This document shows, in pieces, positions 19,665-29,432 of a DNA stretch of 64,000 nucleotides. This DNA comes from Bacteroidota bacterium (GTDB taxonomy: Bacteria > Bacteroidota > Bacteroidia > Bacteroidales > VadinHA17). The notes under the pieces were generated by a model. It was given only the letters and a program-made list of their open reading frames with translations. It had not been told where the DNA came from and searched no databases. Where the stretch lies: assembly GCA_029547705.1 (NCBI GenBank), contig JAKPOU010000038.1, positions 16,146-80,145 on the forward strand, given 5' to 3'. The stretch's first letter is position 1. Every line of letters begins with the position of its first letter. Made by a program: the position numbers and the translations under genes.

Positions 19665-20000
19665 ATGGCAAAATTTGAAGTTTATCGCAGCGGAAAGAAT
19701 AATGAATTCCGTTTCCGTCTGAAGGCTGACAACGGCCAGAACATCCTCAGCAGTGAAGGATACACAACAAAAGCCGGATGCCTGAATGGTATTGCATCGG
19801 TAAAGAAGAATTCAACAGATCCGAAAAGATTTGCTAAAACAACCACTCCGGGGAACATGTTTCGTTTTTCCCTTACAGCGGCAAATAATGAGATAATAGG
19901 AGTAAGTCAGAATTATAAAAGTGAAAGCGGCCGCGATAACGGAATTGATTCTGTGATGAGAAATGCAGAAAAAGCCGATATCGTGGAAGTGGATAATTAA
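19665..20000 (+). CDS. YegP family protein (DUF1508, two repeats)
   Basis: This 111-residue protein is made of two tandem DUF1508 units. The first begins FEVYRSGKNNEFRFRLKADNG and the second begins FRFSLTAANNEIIGVSQNYKS; each ends with a GIxSV segment. YegP-like proteins are small, cytoplasmic, often abundant, and of unknown function. The gene has its own promoter and a strong hairpin terminator, so it is an independent transcription unit. Confidence 0.9.
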   Translation: MAKFEVYRSGKNNEFRFRLKADNGQNILSSEGYTTKAGCLNGIASVKKNSTDPKRFAKTTTPGNMFRFSLTAANNEIIGVSQNYKSESGRDNGIDSVMRNAEKADIVEVDN

Positions 20001-20024
20001 AAATCCTCTTTGCTTCAAAGAAAT

Positions 20025-20057
20025 ACTGAACCGGCCTTCAAAGGCCGGTTCAGTTTA
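20025..20057 (+). terminator. Hairpin terminator after the yegP homologue
   Basis: A perfect 12-base inverted repeat, ACTGAACCGGCC and GGCCGGTTCAGT, flanks a six-base loop. The T tract is short (TTTAT), so the hairpin could also work in both directions or protect the mRNA end. Confidence 0.75.
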
Positions 20058-20092
20058 TATCCGGTATATCAGTAGCATTTAATATATTTATC

Positions 20093-21031
20093 ATGAATAT
20101 GGGAAAAAATATCTGTGTAATGCTTGTTATGCTCTCTCTTCTGTTTACCTCTGTTCAGGGGCAGGTCACCGAGGGCGAAAAGAAGCTTCGTTCACAATCC
20201 GCCGATACTGCCATGGGCTGGAAAAAAGGCGGGATAATTGCCGTAAATGTAGCTCAGACTTCGCTTACAAACTGGGCAGCCGGCGGGCAGAAATCGATGG
20301 CAATAAACGGGATATTCAGCCGTTTTGCAAATCTGAAAGGTGAAAAATTTACCTGGGACAATTCCCTGGATCTGGGCTACGGCCTTCTCAAGCAAGGTGA
20401 TGAGGGATACAAAAAGACTGATGACAAAATAGATTTTCTTTCAAAATACGGGCGTCAGGCATTTAAGAATCTATATTATGCCGGCCTGATGAATTTCAAA
20501 ACACAGATGCAGCCTGGCTATAAGTATGACGGTGAAGAAAAAACAAAAATTTCAAACCTCTTTGCACCGGCCTATCTTCTCACCGCCCTCGGACTCGATT
20601 ATAAGCCCGATGCATATTTCAGTGCATTTATTGCACCCCTTACCGCAAAATTCACCTTCGTCACAGATGATGACCTGTCAGCAGCGGGAGCTTTCGGAGT
20701 AAAACCGGGAGAAAAATCAAGGGGTGAAATAGGAGGATATCTGAGAGCTATTTATTCAAAATCTGATTTTACCAGTGAGTTTCTGAAAAATGTTTCCTTT
20801 ACCACAAAGCTGGACCTCTTCTCAAATTACGCGCATAATCCCCAGAATGTGGATGTCAGCTGGGAAACACTGATCGGCCTGAAAATAAACAAATACATTT
20901 CCGTAAGTTTCAACACCCACCTTCTTTATGATGATGACATAAAGATAAAGCTTGCCGATGAGAACAGATCAGTGGGTTCACTGGTACAGTTCAAGGAGAT
21001 ATTCGGAGTAGGATTTTCTTATAAATTTTAA
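20093..21031 (+). CDS. DUF3078 domain outer-membrane protein
   Basis: This 312-residue protein has a signal peptide ending SVQGQ. The DUF3078 hallmarks follow: GWKKGGIIAVNVAQTSLTNW, GGQKSMAINGIFSRF and DNSLDLGYGLLKQG. Later strands such as ISVSFNTHLLYDDDIKIK alternate polar and hydrophobic residues and end in an aromatic C-terminus (SYKF), as expected for an outer-membrane beta-barrel. The function is unknown; the family is a Bacteroidota marker. It is followed 28 bases later by mscL. Confidence 0.87.
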   Translation: MNMGKNICVMLVMLSLLFTSVQGQVTEGEKKLRSQSADTAMGWKKGGIIAVNVAQTSLTNWAAGGQKSMAINGIFSRFANLKGEKFTWDNSLDLGYGLLKQGDEGYKKTDDKIDFLSKYGRQAFKNLYYAGLMNFKTQMQPGYKYDGEEKTKISNLFAPAYLLTALGLDYKPDAYFSAFIAPLTAKFTFVTDDDLSAAGAFGVKPGEKSRGEIGGYLRAIYSKSDFTSEFLKNVSFTTKLDLFSNYAHNPQNVDVSWETLIGLKINKYISVSFNTHLLYDDDIKIKLADENRSVGSLVQFKEIFGVGFSYKF

Positions 21032-21059
21032 TTTTAACAATTAACTTAAACCCGTAACT

Positions 21060-21458
21060 ATGAAACTAATTGATGAATTCAAAGCATTTGCAATGCGGGG
21101 CAATGTTGTCGACATGGCTGTCGGTATAATCATTGGTGCTGCATTCGGTAAAATCGTTTCCTCCGTGGTGAACGACATAATCATGCCCCCTATCGGATTA
21201 CTCCTGGGCGGGGTTAATTTCACCGACCTGAAACTGGTAATGAAGGCTGCCACGGATCTTGAACCGGCCGTTACCTGGAATTATGGAAATTTCATACAGG
21301 TGACAATTGATTTTCTGATCATAGCATTTGCAGTGTTCATGCTTATTAAGGGAATGAATACGCTCAAGAAGAAAGAGCTAGAAGCCCCTGCTCCTCCTCC
21401 CGAGCCGACAAAAGAAGAAAAACTCCTGACAGAAATACGCGACCTGCTGAAAAAATAA
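21060..21458 (+). CDS. mscL: Large-conductance mechanosensitive channel
   Basis: This 132-residue protein has the MscL pore helix [21 protein letters not shown], cut here to its core [16 protein letters not shown] second membrane helix ([16 protein letters not shown]) and a charged C-terminal bundle ([16 protein letters not shown]) follow. It opens under membrane tension to release solutes on hypo-osmotic shock. The Pro-rich linker PAPPPEP before the bundle is typical. A terminator follows. Confidence 0.97.
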   Translation: MKLIDEFKAFAMRGNVVDMAVGIIIGAAFGKIVSSVVNDIIMPPIGLLLGGVNFTDLKLVMKAATDLEPAVTWNYGNFIQVTIDFLIIAFAVFMLIKGMNTLKKKELEAPAPPPEPTKEEKLLTEIRDLLKK

Positions 21459-21481
21459 ACCTTTCCTTAGTTGAATAATCC

Positions 21482-21513
21482 GGGGCATGATATATTATCA
21501 TTGCCCCTTTTTT
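21482..21513 (+). terminator. Rho-independent terminator after mscL
   Basis: GGGGCATGATA pairs with TATCATTGCCCC with one bulged base, followed by TTTTTT. It lies 23 bases after the mscL stop. The remaining spacer to 21706 holds only a short palindrome, CCGGAA-TTTAT-TTCCGG, at 21641-21657. Confidence 0.8.
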
Positions 21514-21706
21514 GTGCGCCCGGGGATCAGGCCTTTGCCCGAAGCCCGCAGATGACACTGCGGGATTCCCGGCTCACCAGCTGAATAAATATGGCTTTTT
21601 GAGATAAATGTCATACGGGATTATTACCTTTATTTCGGAACCGGAATTTATTTCCGGCAGAAGATCATAAAGCAGTATATATACATAATCCGATAACAGA
21701 CCTACA

Positions 21707-24505
21707 ATGAAAAAGGCAATTCCGGTAATATTCATGGCATTTGCCCTGTTGTCCTGCAGCAGGGATGCCGGCAGGAATTTGACAGTTCAGGAACTGAGAT
21801 GCAATAATCTTTCCGATCCCGGCGGAAGCGGTCCGGATCCGGTTTTCAGCTGGATACTCTCTTCCCCCCTTCGCGGTGTATCACAGAACGCATATCAGAT
21901 ACTTCTGGCGGAGAGTGCAGGAGATTTGAAATCGGAAGAAAGATGCATCTGGAATAGCGGAAGGGTTGTTTCCGGGGAATCAGTAAGGGTCGCATATGCC
22001 GGCCCTGAATTAAAACCGGCAACAAAATACTTTTGGAAGGTCCGTGCCTGGGATAACAGGGACAATCCTTCCGGATGGAGCAGGCCGGCCCTCTTCATAA
22101 CCGGGCTCTTTGACGGGGATGACTGGGAAGGTGCAGAATGGATTGGTTTTGAGGAAGTTCCCGATTCAATGCTGCTCGTCCCGGGAATACACCGGGGGCT
22201 GCAGGTGGAGGGTCATCTGGCGGAGGCAAGGACAGTGGTACCCCTGTTCCGGAGGGAAGTCAGCCTGGACAAAAAGATAGCTGAAGCTTTTGTTTTTGTA
22301 AGCGGACTGGGTCAATATGAATTGCATATTAACGGCCGCAGGATCGGGGATAGTTTCCTTTCACCCGGCTGGACGGATTATGACAAAACATGCTTCTATA
22401 ATACTTATGAAATAACAGACGAACTAAAAAAAGGTAAAAACGTTATCGGGGCCATTGTAGGGAATGGCTTTTTCAACATCAACAGGGAACGCTATTATAA
22501 GCTTGTAATTAATTACGGGGCGCCCAGGCTGAAGCTCCTGCTGAAGATCCGCTACAGTGACGGCTCCGGTGAAACGCTAAAATCTGACGGACTATGGAAA
22601 ACGGCCCCTTCACCTGTTACTTTCAGCAGTATTTTCGGAGGAGAGGATTATGATGCCAGACTTGAACAGCCCGGATGGAACAACGCGGATTTTGATGAGG
22701 CATCATGGAAGAACGTGCTGATTGTAAGAGAACCGAAAGGAGCCCTGAAACCGGAGCCTGATCATCCCCTGAAGGTGATGCAGACTTTCAGTCCGCGAAG
22801 AATTTTCAGTCCGGCTTCCGGGATTTATATATATGACTTCGGACAGAATGCATCGGGCATAATAAATCTCAGAATCAAAGGCAGGAGCGGGCAGAATGTA
22901 TTATTAAAACCTGCCGAACTGCTCGGTTCCGATTCCCTTATAATGCAGAAGGCGTCGGGTGAGCCATACTGGTTTTCCTATACAACGGGTTCCGGAAGGG
23001 AAGTGGAATGGAGACCAAAATTCAGCTATTACGGGTTCAGGTATGTACAGGTTGAAGGAGCAGTACCGGAAGGCAAGCCCAATCCTGACAATCTTCCAGT
23101 TATTACAGGATTGCAGATGCTTCATACAAGAAACTCATCCCCGGCGGCCGGGAGCTTTGAATGTTCAAATGATTTGTTCAACAGGATATTCAGTCTTATT
23201 GACTGGGCCATTCGAAGCAACCTTGCAAGTGTGGCCACTGATTGTCCGCACCGCGAAAAACTGGGATGGCTTGAACAGACACACCTCATGGGGAATTCCG
23301 TCAAATACGTATATGACATTCATAACCTGTTCAGCAAGATGATTGATGATATGATTGAAGCACAGCTGGATAATGGCCTTGTTCCGGATATCGCCCCCGA
23401 GTACGTGGAATTCGTGGGAGGGTTCCGTGATTCTCCCGAATGGAGCAGTGCCTGTATCATACTTCCCTGGAACCTGTATGAGTGGTACGGGGATATTGAT
23501 GCGGTGAAAAGGGCATATCCCATGATGAAAAGATACCTGGATTATCTTGGCAGCCGTTCCCGGAACGGAATCCTGAATCACGGCCTGGGCGACTGGTATG
23601 ATCTGGGACCGGAGTTTCCGGGGGTTGCACAGCTTACTCCCATAGCAGTAACTGCAACATCAATATATTACTATGACGCCAGGCTGCTGGCCGGAATGGC
23701 CCGGATACTTGGTGAAGAAAGTGATGCAGCCTTTTACGGGGAACTGGCAGAACGGATCAGAACAGCATTTAACAGGGAATTCTTCAACCCGCTGACGAAA
23801 GTGTATTCAACGGGCAGCCAGACTGCCTATTCCATGCCGCTTTTTTTCGGCATGGCTGACGACAGCCTCCGGAGTGAAGTGGTGAATAACCTGGTAAAAT
23901 CAATCAACGACGGTAACAGGGCACTTACGGCCGGTGATGTCGGTTACCGTTATCTGCTGAGGGTCCTTGAGCAGGAAGGACATTCCGGACTGATATTTGA
24001 CATGAATTCAAAAACCGACGTGCCCGGCTACGGATACCAGATGTCTAAGGGTGCCACTGCCCTTACGGAATCCTGGGCAGGACTGGCCGAAGTTTCAAAC
24101 AACCATATGATGCTCGGCCATCTGATGGAATGGTTCTTCAGCGGACTCGGAGGAATAAGACAGGACGAAAACTCGAAAGCCTTTAAACACATTGTTGTTT
24201 CACCGGAGATCGCGGGAGATATTACCCGGACTGACTGTTCCTGGAAATCGGTTTACGGGGAAATTTCGAGTTCATGGGAACTCAGCGGGAATGAACTGAC
24301 TCTGAAAGTAAGGATACCGGTTTCATGCACTGCCACCATCAGATTTCCCCAAAGCGATGCCGCAAAAATAAAACTCGACGGGAAAGCTGCCGGAAATTCT
24401 GATGACGTATATAAAATCAGGAATGAAGGCGGAAAAATCTGTCTTGATATCCTTTCAGGCAACTATACCTTCAGCTGTGAAATGGATGCTGGGAAAAATT
24501 TCTGA
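21707..24505 (+). CDS. Alpha-L-rhamnosidase, glycoside hydrolase family 78
   Basis: This 932-residue lipoprotein (signal ending ALLSC) removes terminal alpha-L-rhamnose from glycans. An N-terminal fibronectin-like domain (about residues 25-135) precedes carbohydrate-binding beta domains (about 190-340) and an (alpha/alpha)6 catalytic barrel. The active-site motif DCPHREKLGWLEQ starts at Asp512, and a Glu in TALTESWAGL at residue 788 is the likely base. A C-terminal beta domain follows. It should sit on the cell envelope. Probable targets are rhamnogalacturonan, ulvan-like or plant glycoside side chains, but the sequence does not decide. Confidence 0.92.
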   Translation: MKKAIPVIFMAFALLSCSRDAGRNLTVQELRCNNLSDPGGSGPDPVFSWILSSPLRGVSQNAYQILLAESAGDLKSEERCIWNSGRVVSGESVRVAYAGPELKPATKYFWKVRAWDNRDNPSGWSRPALFITGLFDGDDWEGAEWIGFEEVPDSMLLVPGIHRGLQVEGHLAEARTVVPLFRREVSLDKKIAEAFVFVSGLGQYELHINGRRIGDSFLSPGWTDYDKTCFYNTYEITDELKKGKNVIGAIVGNGFFNINRERYYKLVINYGAPRLKLLLKIRYSDGSGETLKSDGLWKTAPSPVTFSSIFGGEDYDARLEQPGWNNADFDEASWKNVLIVREPKGALKPEPDHPLKVMQTFSPRRIFSPASGIYIYDFGQNASGIINLRIKGRSGQNVLLKPAELLGSDSLIMQKASGEPYWFSYTTGSGREVEWRPKFSYYGFRYVQVEGAVPEGKPNPDNLPVITGLQMLHTRNSSPAAGSFECSNDLFNRIFSLIDWAIRSNLASVATDCPHREKLGWLEQTHLMGNSVKYVYDIHNLFSKMIDDMIEAQLDNGLVPDIAPEYVEFVGGFRDSPEWSSACIILPWNLYEWYGDIDAVKRAYPMMKRYLDYLGSRSRNGILNHGLGDWYDLGPEFPGVAQLTPIAVTATSIYYYDARLLAGMARILGEESDAAFYGELAERIRTAFNREFFNPLTKVYSTGSQTAYSMPLFFGMADDSLRSEVVNNLVKSINDGNRALTAGDVGYRYLLRVLEQEGHSGLIFDMNSKTDVPGYGYQMSKGATALTESWAGLAEVSNNHMMLGHLMEWFFSGLGGIRQDENSKAFKHIVVSPEIAGDITRTDCSWKSVYGEISSSWELSGNELTLKVRIPVSCTATIRFPQSDAAKIKLDGKAAGNSDDVYKIRNEGGKICLDILSGNYTFSCEMDAGKNF

Positions 24506-24603
24506 ACGGATTAAACATCTTACAGGAATTCAGTCTCAGGGAATTGTTAAAGGATTATTGCTGCCTGTCAGTTCCCGGGTAATAACGATTCCAATTCTGG
24601 TGG

Positions 24604-26826
24604 TCAGTTTATTCCGGAAGCTTGGCCTATCACACCCAGATACCGTCCCATCCAGTAGGGCAGGAGCCAGATGTCGCCTGCACTGTATTCCGACCTTCCC
24701 CCTCCGTCGCGGTCAAGGCGGAAACGGTTTGCATTATGCCTTGAAACCGGAAGCTCATCCGGCGGCAGAACCTCTTTTATTGTCTGACCCCTGAATCCCG
24801 GATCAATGAATTCAATATCCTTCCTGTGGCTGTTCATAACCGACCAGTCAGTCAGATCCAGAGGATATTCCTGCAGGTACCATATTGCTTCCCCGAGATC
24901 AAAATCCCCGAGCCCGGTAAGCGCGGTCATTATGTTCCAGAGTCCTTCCTTTTCCGGCCTCTCGGTCTGCCAGTGATCAATTATGGCCTGCCTGTATTTT
25001 GCCTTCAGGGTATCGTTGAAGGCATACCTGTATAATCCCCAGTAGCCGCAGTAATACATTTCATCGTCGGAATGGTTCCAGCTCTCAGACAGCATCCTGC
25101 TCCAGGGGTCGGCTGTTTCCGGGGCAGGACCGATTTCCCTGAACGGCCTCATGAGATTTTCAAGATAACCATGCTCCCGCATCAGGTAAAAGGCAGTATC
25201 CCGGTATTTCTCCCTGCCGGTGAAATGATAGGCTGTCTGAAGCATTCCTATGATATTCGATGAGTTCAGTTTCCTGTCGCCTACCATTACAGGACGGGCA
25301 TTTACATATTCCGGATTCCATCTGCCCCATAATGTCGGTTCCCCGTTCCAGTCGGTCAGATAGAAATTATTTCTGACTATATGCGACATTAGGGTATCGA
25401 TGAGCATTATTGCCTTCTGCCTGATATCAGGCTGGCTTACCAGTTCCGCGATGGTGCCGAATGCAAAAATATGTCCGATAGCCTCATCACTGCTGGTTGT
25501 TGATTTCCAGTCCCATTCAGGATCTTCTGCCCGCCTCCAGGGTATATCTTCGTACTTGTATCCGCGCCTTTCAAAGGAACGGGCCGGGAAACCCGGAACA
25601 GGATTGACAGTGTAAAGCCTTTCCATTGCATCAAGGGATTCCCTGATGTTGTCCAGGGCTTCACCGGATCCGCTTACGGCATAACGGAAAACCTGGCCGG
25701 CAAGGTACATGGATGTCCATAAACCGTCATTATCAGAATCTGACAGGCTTCCTGAAGATAAATCCCCGTTTATCATTCCGGAGAGTGTTGCGTTGAAACC
25801 ATGCCGTATATGACGCTCGCGGACCTGTTTCTCGTAAAAGGCGGCTTTCTGTTCAAGGGTCATCTTTTTGAAAAAGATTCTCCCCAGGCCCCTGTCGGTC
25901 AGAATCAGAACGGAATTATCGGGACCTTCTGAAATATCCCTTACATTATCCGAAGGCAGCCAGCGTTCTGAAGCATAGTAATCATATTTTCCGTCCTCTC
26001 TCAGCCTGAAGGCCCCCCTGCTGCTTCCGAACCATAAACTGCCGTCAATTTCCTTTATTACGGTTATGTCAGTACATGGCAGCCTGTTGTGCAATTCCCC
26101 GTCTGCTTTCCTGTCTGCAGCATCTATCAGGAAATATCCCTCACCGGTGCCGGCAATTATCTTTCCGCCCGATGCTTCCAGACAGGTAATATTTTCTCGG
26201 TCAAGAATCTTTTCAGTTTTTTTCAGTTCAGGATCAAAAATGCCTATGCCTTTTTTCCCCAGTATCCAGAAAAGATTATTCCGGTTTTCAAATTTTATAT
26301 CTGATATCTCGTCATGATAAACATCTTCCCATAATATTTCCCTGTCATTCAGAAAAGCCAGTTTCCTGCCATCAGAAACGAGAAAGGCAAAATCATTTCC
26401 TGATTCAAGTATCCGTGCACCGGGCATATTGTGTTTCACAAACAATTTTCCCGCCCATGCATTGCTCAGCAGGGCCGTGTCATCGATATACAGCATCTGG
26501 CCGAGGCAGGTGCCTAATCCGGATATCTTTTTATCTGACAACGGTCTGTAGTGATGATCCTTCACCAGCTTTCCCGGGAAAAGAAACCTTCCTCCCGAGG
26601 GTTTTAAAAGTCCTGCAGAGGAAAAGACCTGTATATAGCCGTTCCGGTCCGACACTACATTGTGAAATACTGTCTTTTCATCATCAGCCGGGTATTTAAT
26701 GCTGTAGTCCTGCACGAAGGGAAGATCCCGGTGATGCTGAACCGGACGGGGATGTTTGTTATTACTGCAGGCTGCCGTACAGATGATTATGCACAGGGCA
26801 GCTGAAATGGCATAAATTGTTTTCAT
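24604..26826 (-). CDS. Lipoprotein with beta-propeller and alpha-toroid domains, unknown function
   Basis: This 740-residue protein has a lipoprotein signal ending CTAAC. Residues about 40-330 form repeated short strands of the two-component-regulator-propeller type (for example GSLWFGSSRGAFRL and NSVLILTDRGLGRIF). From about residue 340 it becomes helical with an aromatic-rich (alpha/alpha)-barrel look: DGLWTSMYLAGQVFRYAVSG, TSSDEAIGHIFAFG and SSNIIGMLQTAYHFTG. I know no named family with this combination. It may bind or process glycans at the cell surface. It begins 13 bases after the DegT aminotransferase gene and probably shares its transcript. Confidence 0.6.
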   Translation of the reverse strand: MKTIYAISAALCIIICTAACSNNKHPRPVQHHRDLPFVQDYSIKYPADDEKTVFHNVVSDRNGYIQVFSSAGLLKPSGGRFLFPGKLVKDHHYRPLSDKKISGLGTCLGQMLYIDDTALLSNAWAGKLFVKHNMPGARILESGNDFAFLVSDGRKLAFLNDREILWEDVYHDEISDIKFENRNNLFWILGKKGIGIFDPELKKTEKILDRENITCLEASGGKIIAGTGEGYFLIDAADRKADGELHNRLPCTDITVIKEIDGSLWFGSSRGAFRLREDGKYDYYASERWLPSDNVRDISEGPDNSVLILTDRGLGRIFFKKMTLEQKAAFYEKQVRERHIRHGFNATLSGMINGDLSSGSLSDSDNDGLWTSMYLAGQVFRYAVSGSGEALDNIRESLDAMERLYTVNPVPGFPARSFERRGYKYEDIPWRRAEDPEWDWKSTTSSDEAIGHIFAFGTIAELVSQPDIRQKAIMLIDTLMSHIVRNNFYLTDWNGEPTLWGRWNPEYVNARPVMVGDRKLNSSNIIGMLQTAYHFTGREKYRDTAFYLMREHGYLENLMRPFREIGPAPETADPWSRMLSESWNHSDDEMYYCGYWGLYRYAFNDTLKAKYRQAIIDHWQTERPEKEGLWNIMTALTGLGDFDLGEAIWYLQEYPLDLTDWSVMNSHRKDIEFIDPGFRGQTIKEVLPPDELPVSRHNANRFRLDRDGGGRSEYSAGDIWLLPYWMGRYLGVIGQASGIN

Positions 26827-26839
26827 AGGAAGGGATCTG

Positions 26840-28138
26840 TCAGGCTAAAAGTTTTACGGCATTTTCATAAATTTTCCTTACTGCATCTGCAAACATCTCC
26901 ATATCCTTTCTTGTCCCCATCAGAACCTTGTGATGCACACATACCGATTCCCCGGAATGAATCCTGTCGCATACCGGCAGATCAAAGCGTGAAGGGTCTA
27001 TTGCCTTCCAGTATTCTTCGCTTAGTCTGTGGCGCGGAGCTTTTGTACAGGGTGCATAAAGGGAACATTTGTTCAGGGGGATATAGCTTGCCGCGATCTC
27101 AATACCGAGTTCAGCGGAAAGGGCCTGTCTGAACTTTTCAGCCGGAAGATCACTGAAAGCCTTGCTGTTGTATCTGAAAGCGAAATTATAATAGGCCCCG
27201 GCTGTCTGGCGTTCATCCCTTTTCACAGGCTTTATGCCGGGAAGCTTTTCCAGGAGGGAATTTAAATACAGGGCATTTTCTTCCCTCCTTTTATTTTGTT
27301 CAGGCAGCCGCCTGAGACCCTCAATAAGAATTGCAGCCTGGAATTCAGTTATCCTGTAGTTGCCGGATTGCAGGAAGTTACCTGCATCGAAGTAAAACCC
27401 CGCCCCCTTGTCGGTTTTATCAAAACCGGCCGGTTCCGGTCTCCTGCCGCAGTTGCGCAGGGCGTCAAGCTTTTCATATAAACTGAAACTGCTCGTGGTG
27501 AGAGCTCCGCCTTCACCCGCGGTAAGCAGCTTTGACAGCTGAAAGCTGAAACTGCCGATATCTCCTATGCTGCCCGCCTTTTTCCCCTTCCATTCCCCTC
27601 CGTGCTTGTGTGCACAATCCTCAATAACAAAAAGACCATGTTCCCCGGCAATTTTCATTATTTCGTCCATATCAGCAAAGGAACCGTAGAGATGAACCGG
27701 AATAATTGCCTTTGTCCGCGGGCTTATCGCTTCACGGATCTTTTCCGGATCAATGCACCATGTATCCTCGCATACGTCGGCAAGAACCGGAAGGGCATTG
27801 ACATCAAGAACAGTTGCAGCTGTCGCCTGCCAGGTAAGCCCCGGAAGAATCACCTCGTCGCCAAGCCCGATACCGCAGGCTTCAAGTGCCAGTTGCAGTG
27901 TTACCGTCCCGTTTGCGGCAGACAATGCATATTCTGTTCCGTTATAGTCAGCAAACATCTTATTGAACTGATTTTCCAGCGGTCCGTTATATGACCAGAT
28001 GCCGCTTCTGAGGGTTTTTATCAGTGCCTTTTCCTCGTTTTCATCCCATACAGGCCACTCGGGCCAGGGCATTGTCCTGGTGTCCCGTACGGGAGTACCG
28101 CCAAGAACAGCCGGTTTATCTGAGAAGTTATAATTCAT
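26840..28138 (-). CDS. DegT/DnrJ/EryC1/StrS family PLP-dependent aminotransferase
   Basis: The start at 28138 (MNYNFSDKPAVLGG) is chosen because the upstream extension to 28192 is hydrophobic and non-homologous. The 432-residue protein has the family fold: NGTVTLQLALEACGIG, DEVILPGLTWQATAATVL, VIEDCAHKHGGEWKGKKAGS, and the PLP lysine in FSFQLSKLLTAGEGG. Members transfer amino groups to keto-sugars or act as sugar 3-dehydrases in surface glycan or antibiotic synthesis. No other nucleotide-sugar genes lie next to it, so the substrate is unknown. It is coupled to the propeller lipoprotein downstream. Confidence 0.87.
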   Translation of the reverse strand: MNYNFSDKPAVLGGTPVRDTRTMPWPEWPVWDENEEKALIKTLRSGIWSYNGPLENQFNKMFADYNGTEYALSAANGTVTLQLALEACGIGLGDEVILPGLTWQATAATVLDVNALPVLADVCEDTWCIDPEKIREAISPRTKAIIPVHLYGSFADMDEIMKIAGEHGLFVIEDCAHKHGGEWKGKKAGSIGDIGSFSFQLSKLLTAGEGGALTTSSFSLYEKLDALRNCGRRPEPAGFDKTDKGAGFYFDAGNFLQSGNYRITEFQAAILIEGLRRLPEQNKRREENALYLNSLLEKLPGIKPVKRDERQTAGAYYNFAFRYNSKAFSDLPAEKFRQALSAELGIEIAASYIPLNKCSLYAPCTKAPRHRLSEEYWKAIDPSRFDLPVCDRIHSGESVCVHHKVLMGTRKDMEMFADAVRKIYENAVKLLA

Positions 28139-28460
28139 TCCGGTATAAATAGTGAAAAGTGAATGATCCAAGATAGGATAAAATAAAAACAAAGTAAAGC
28201 GTAATTGCAGGTTTTAAGTTATACGCAGATGAAACTACAGCGGTGGTGATATCAGGCATTTCCATGTTCAGAGCTGTTTAATGCCTGAATCATTTATCAT
28301 AATTCTTGGATTTTTAGAATAAAAATCCGAAATTAGGAGTTAACTTCCTTATGATCAACCTGACGTACTCTCATGCATGGCGTGCTCCATACCAATATCA
28401 TCACTATTCCCGGACAGATTCACTGGCCGGATAATCAGAATTTATCAAATAGGAAATTCT
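28139..28460. promoter_or_regulatory. Divergent intergenic region with a palindrome
   Basis: These 322 bases separate the DegT gene from the PKD lipoprotein and presumably hold both promoters. The clearest element is a perfect inverted repeat at 28308-28328, GGATTTTT and AAAAATCC around AGAAT. It may be an operator or a weak hairpin. No exact TAnnTTTG box was found on the plus strand close to the PKD gene. Confidence 0.35.
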
Positions 28461-29390
28461 ATGAAAAAGTTTTGTTCTGTTGTTTTAATTGCATTTGCAA
28501 CCGGACCGGTCCTTCTGGTATCCTGTAAGAAAGAAGAGCCGAAGGGTCCTCCGGTAGCAGGGATTTTTTACAGTGTTGTCGAAAAGAAAGTGGCATTTAC
28601 AGCCCTTACCAAGAGGGCTGACACCTGGCTGTGGGATTTCGGCGACGGACAGACAAGCACTGAAATGAATCCGGTTCATATTTACCAGGAAGGTGGTATA
28701 TATGATGTGAAGCTCACAGTGACCGGCAGTGGTCAGAGTGCCGGGGCAAGCACGGTTGTCTCGCTTGCCCTTTCAAACATCCAGATGCTTACCGGCGGCC
28801 TGAAATATCCTGACGGCAAGAAATGGAAGATAAGCAGCGCTCACTCCGATAAAGATGCATTTACACTGGCTGATGACAAGTTTACCGTTATACAGCCTGT
28901 GGCCACCGGCATGCTTGGAAGTGTAGGGCTTGGCCTTGGTGAAGTGTATGATGATATTTTTATCTTCAAACATGACGGATCCTATATCCATTCTCCACAG
29001 CATGGAGGAGCTTTTGCAGGATTGCTTTATTCAATGCTTACAAAGCAGAATATCCTTAATGTCACACCTGTGAGCCAAAGTTTCGGTTTATGCTATACAG
29101 CATGGACCCCCCAGACAGCAACATTCACCCTCAATGAGAAGAAAGATCTGGAAATCACTACCGTAAGTCCGGATGGTAATACTCCGGCTGACCGGGTTTA
29201 TAAAGATGTCATGACTCTGAGTTTTTCAGGTACTGAATTTATCGGATTCATGGATTTTACGCGCGAGTGCATAATCCAGTCCCTTTCACCCTCAAAAATG
29301 AGACTTGCAATGTTCGTATGTACAACACAAAAGGCTCATTTTAACAAACCTTCTCATGTTGTGATCCTGACATTTGAAACAGTTCCCTGA
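28461..29390 (+). CDS. PKD-domain lipoprotein upstream of SusC/SusD
   Basis: The start at 28461 opens a lipoprotein signal (MKKFCSVVLIAF..., lipobox LLVSC). The 309-residue product has one PKD domain with WDFGDGQTSTEMNPVHIY and GIYDVKLTV. A 200-residue beta-rich domain with the repeating look of a lipocalin-like sandwich follows (KWKISSAHSDKDAF, DDIFIFKHDGSY). PKD modules often mediate glycan or protein contacts at the cell surface. Its position 42 bases before the SusC gene suggests an accessory binding protein of the same uptake locus. Confidence 0.75.
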   Translation: MKKFCSVVLIAFATGPVLLVSCKKEEPKGPPVAGIFYSVVEKKVAFTALTKRADTWLWDFGDGQTSTEMNPVHIYQEGGIYDVKLTVTGSGQSAGASTVVSLALSNIQMLTGGLKYPDGKKWKISSAHSDKDAFTLADDKFTVIQPVATGMLGSVGLGLGEVYDDIFIFKHDGSYIHSPQHGGAFAGLLYSMLTKQNILNVTPVSQSFGLCYTAWTPQTATFTLNEKKDLEITTVSPDGNTPADRVYKDVMTLSFSGTEFIGFMDFTRECIIQSLSPSKMRLAMFVCTTQKAHFNKPSHVVILTFETVP

Positions 29391-29432
29391 ACAGTTACTT
29401 AAACCTGTGGAAATAAAAAACAAAAACATATA

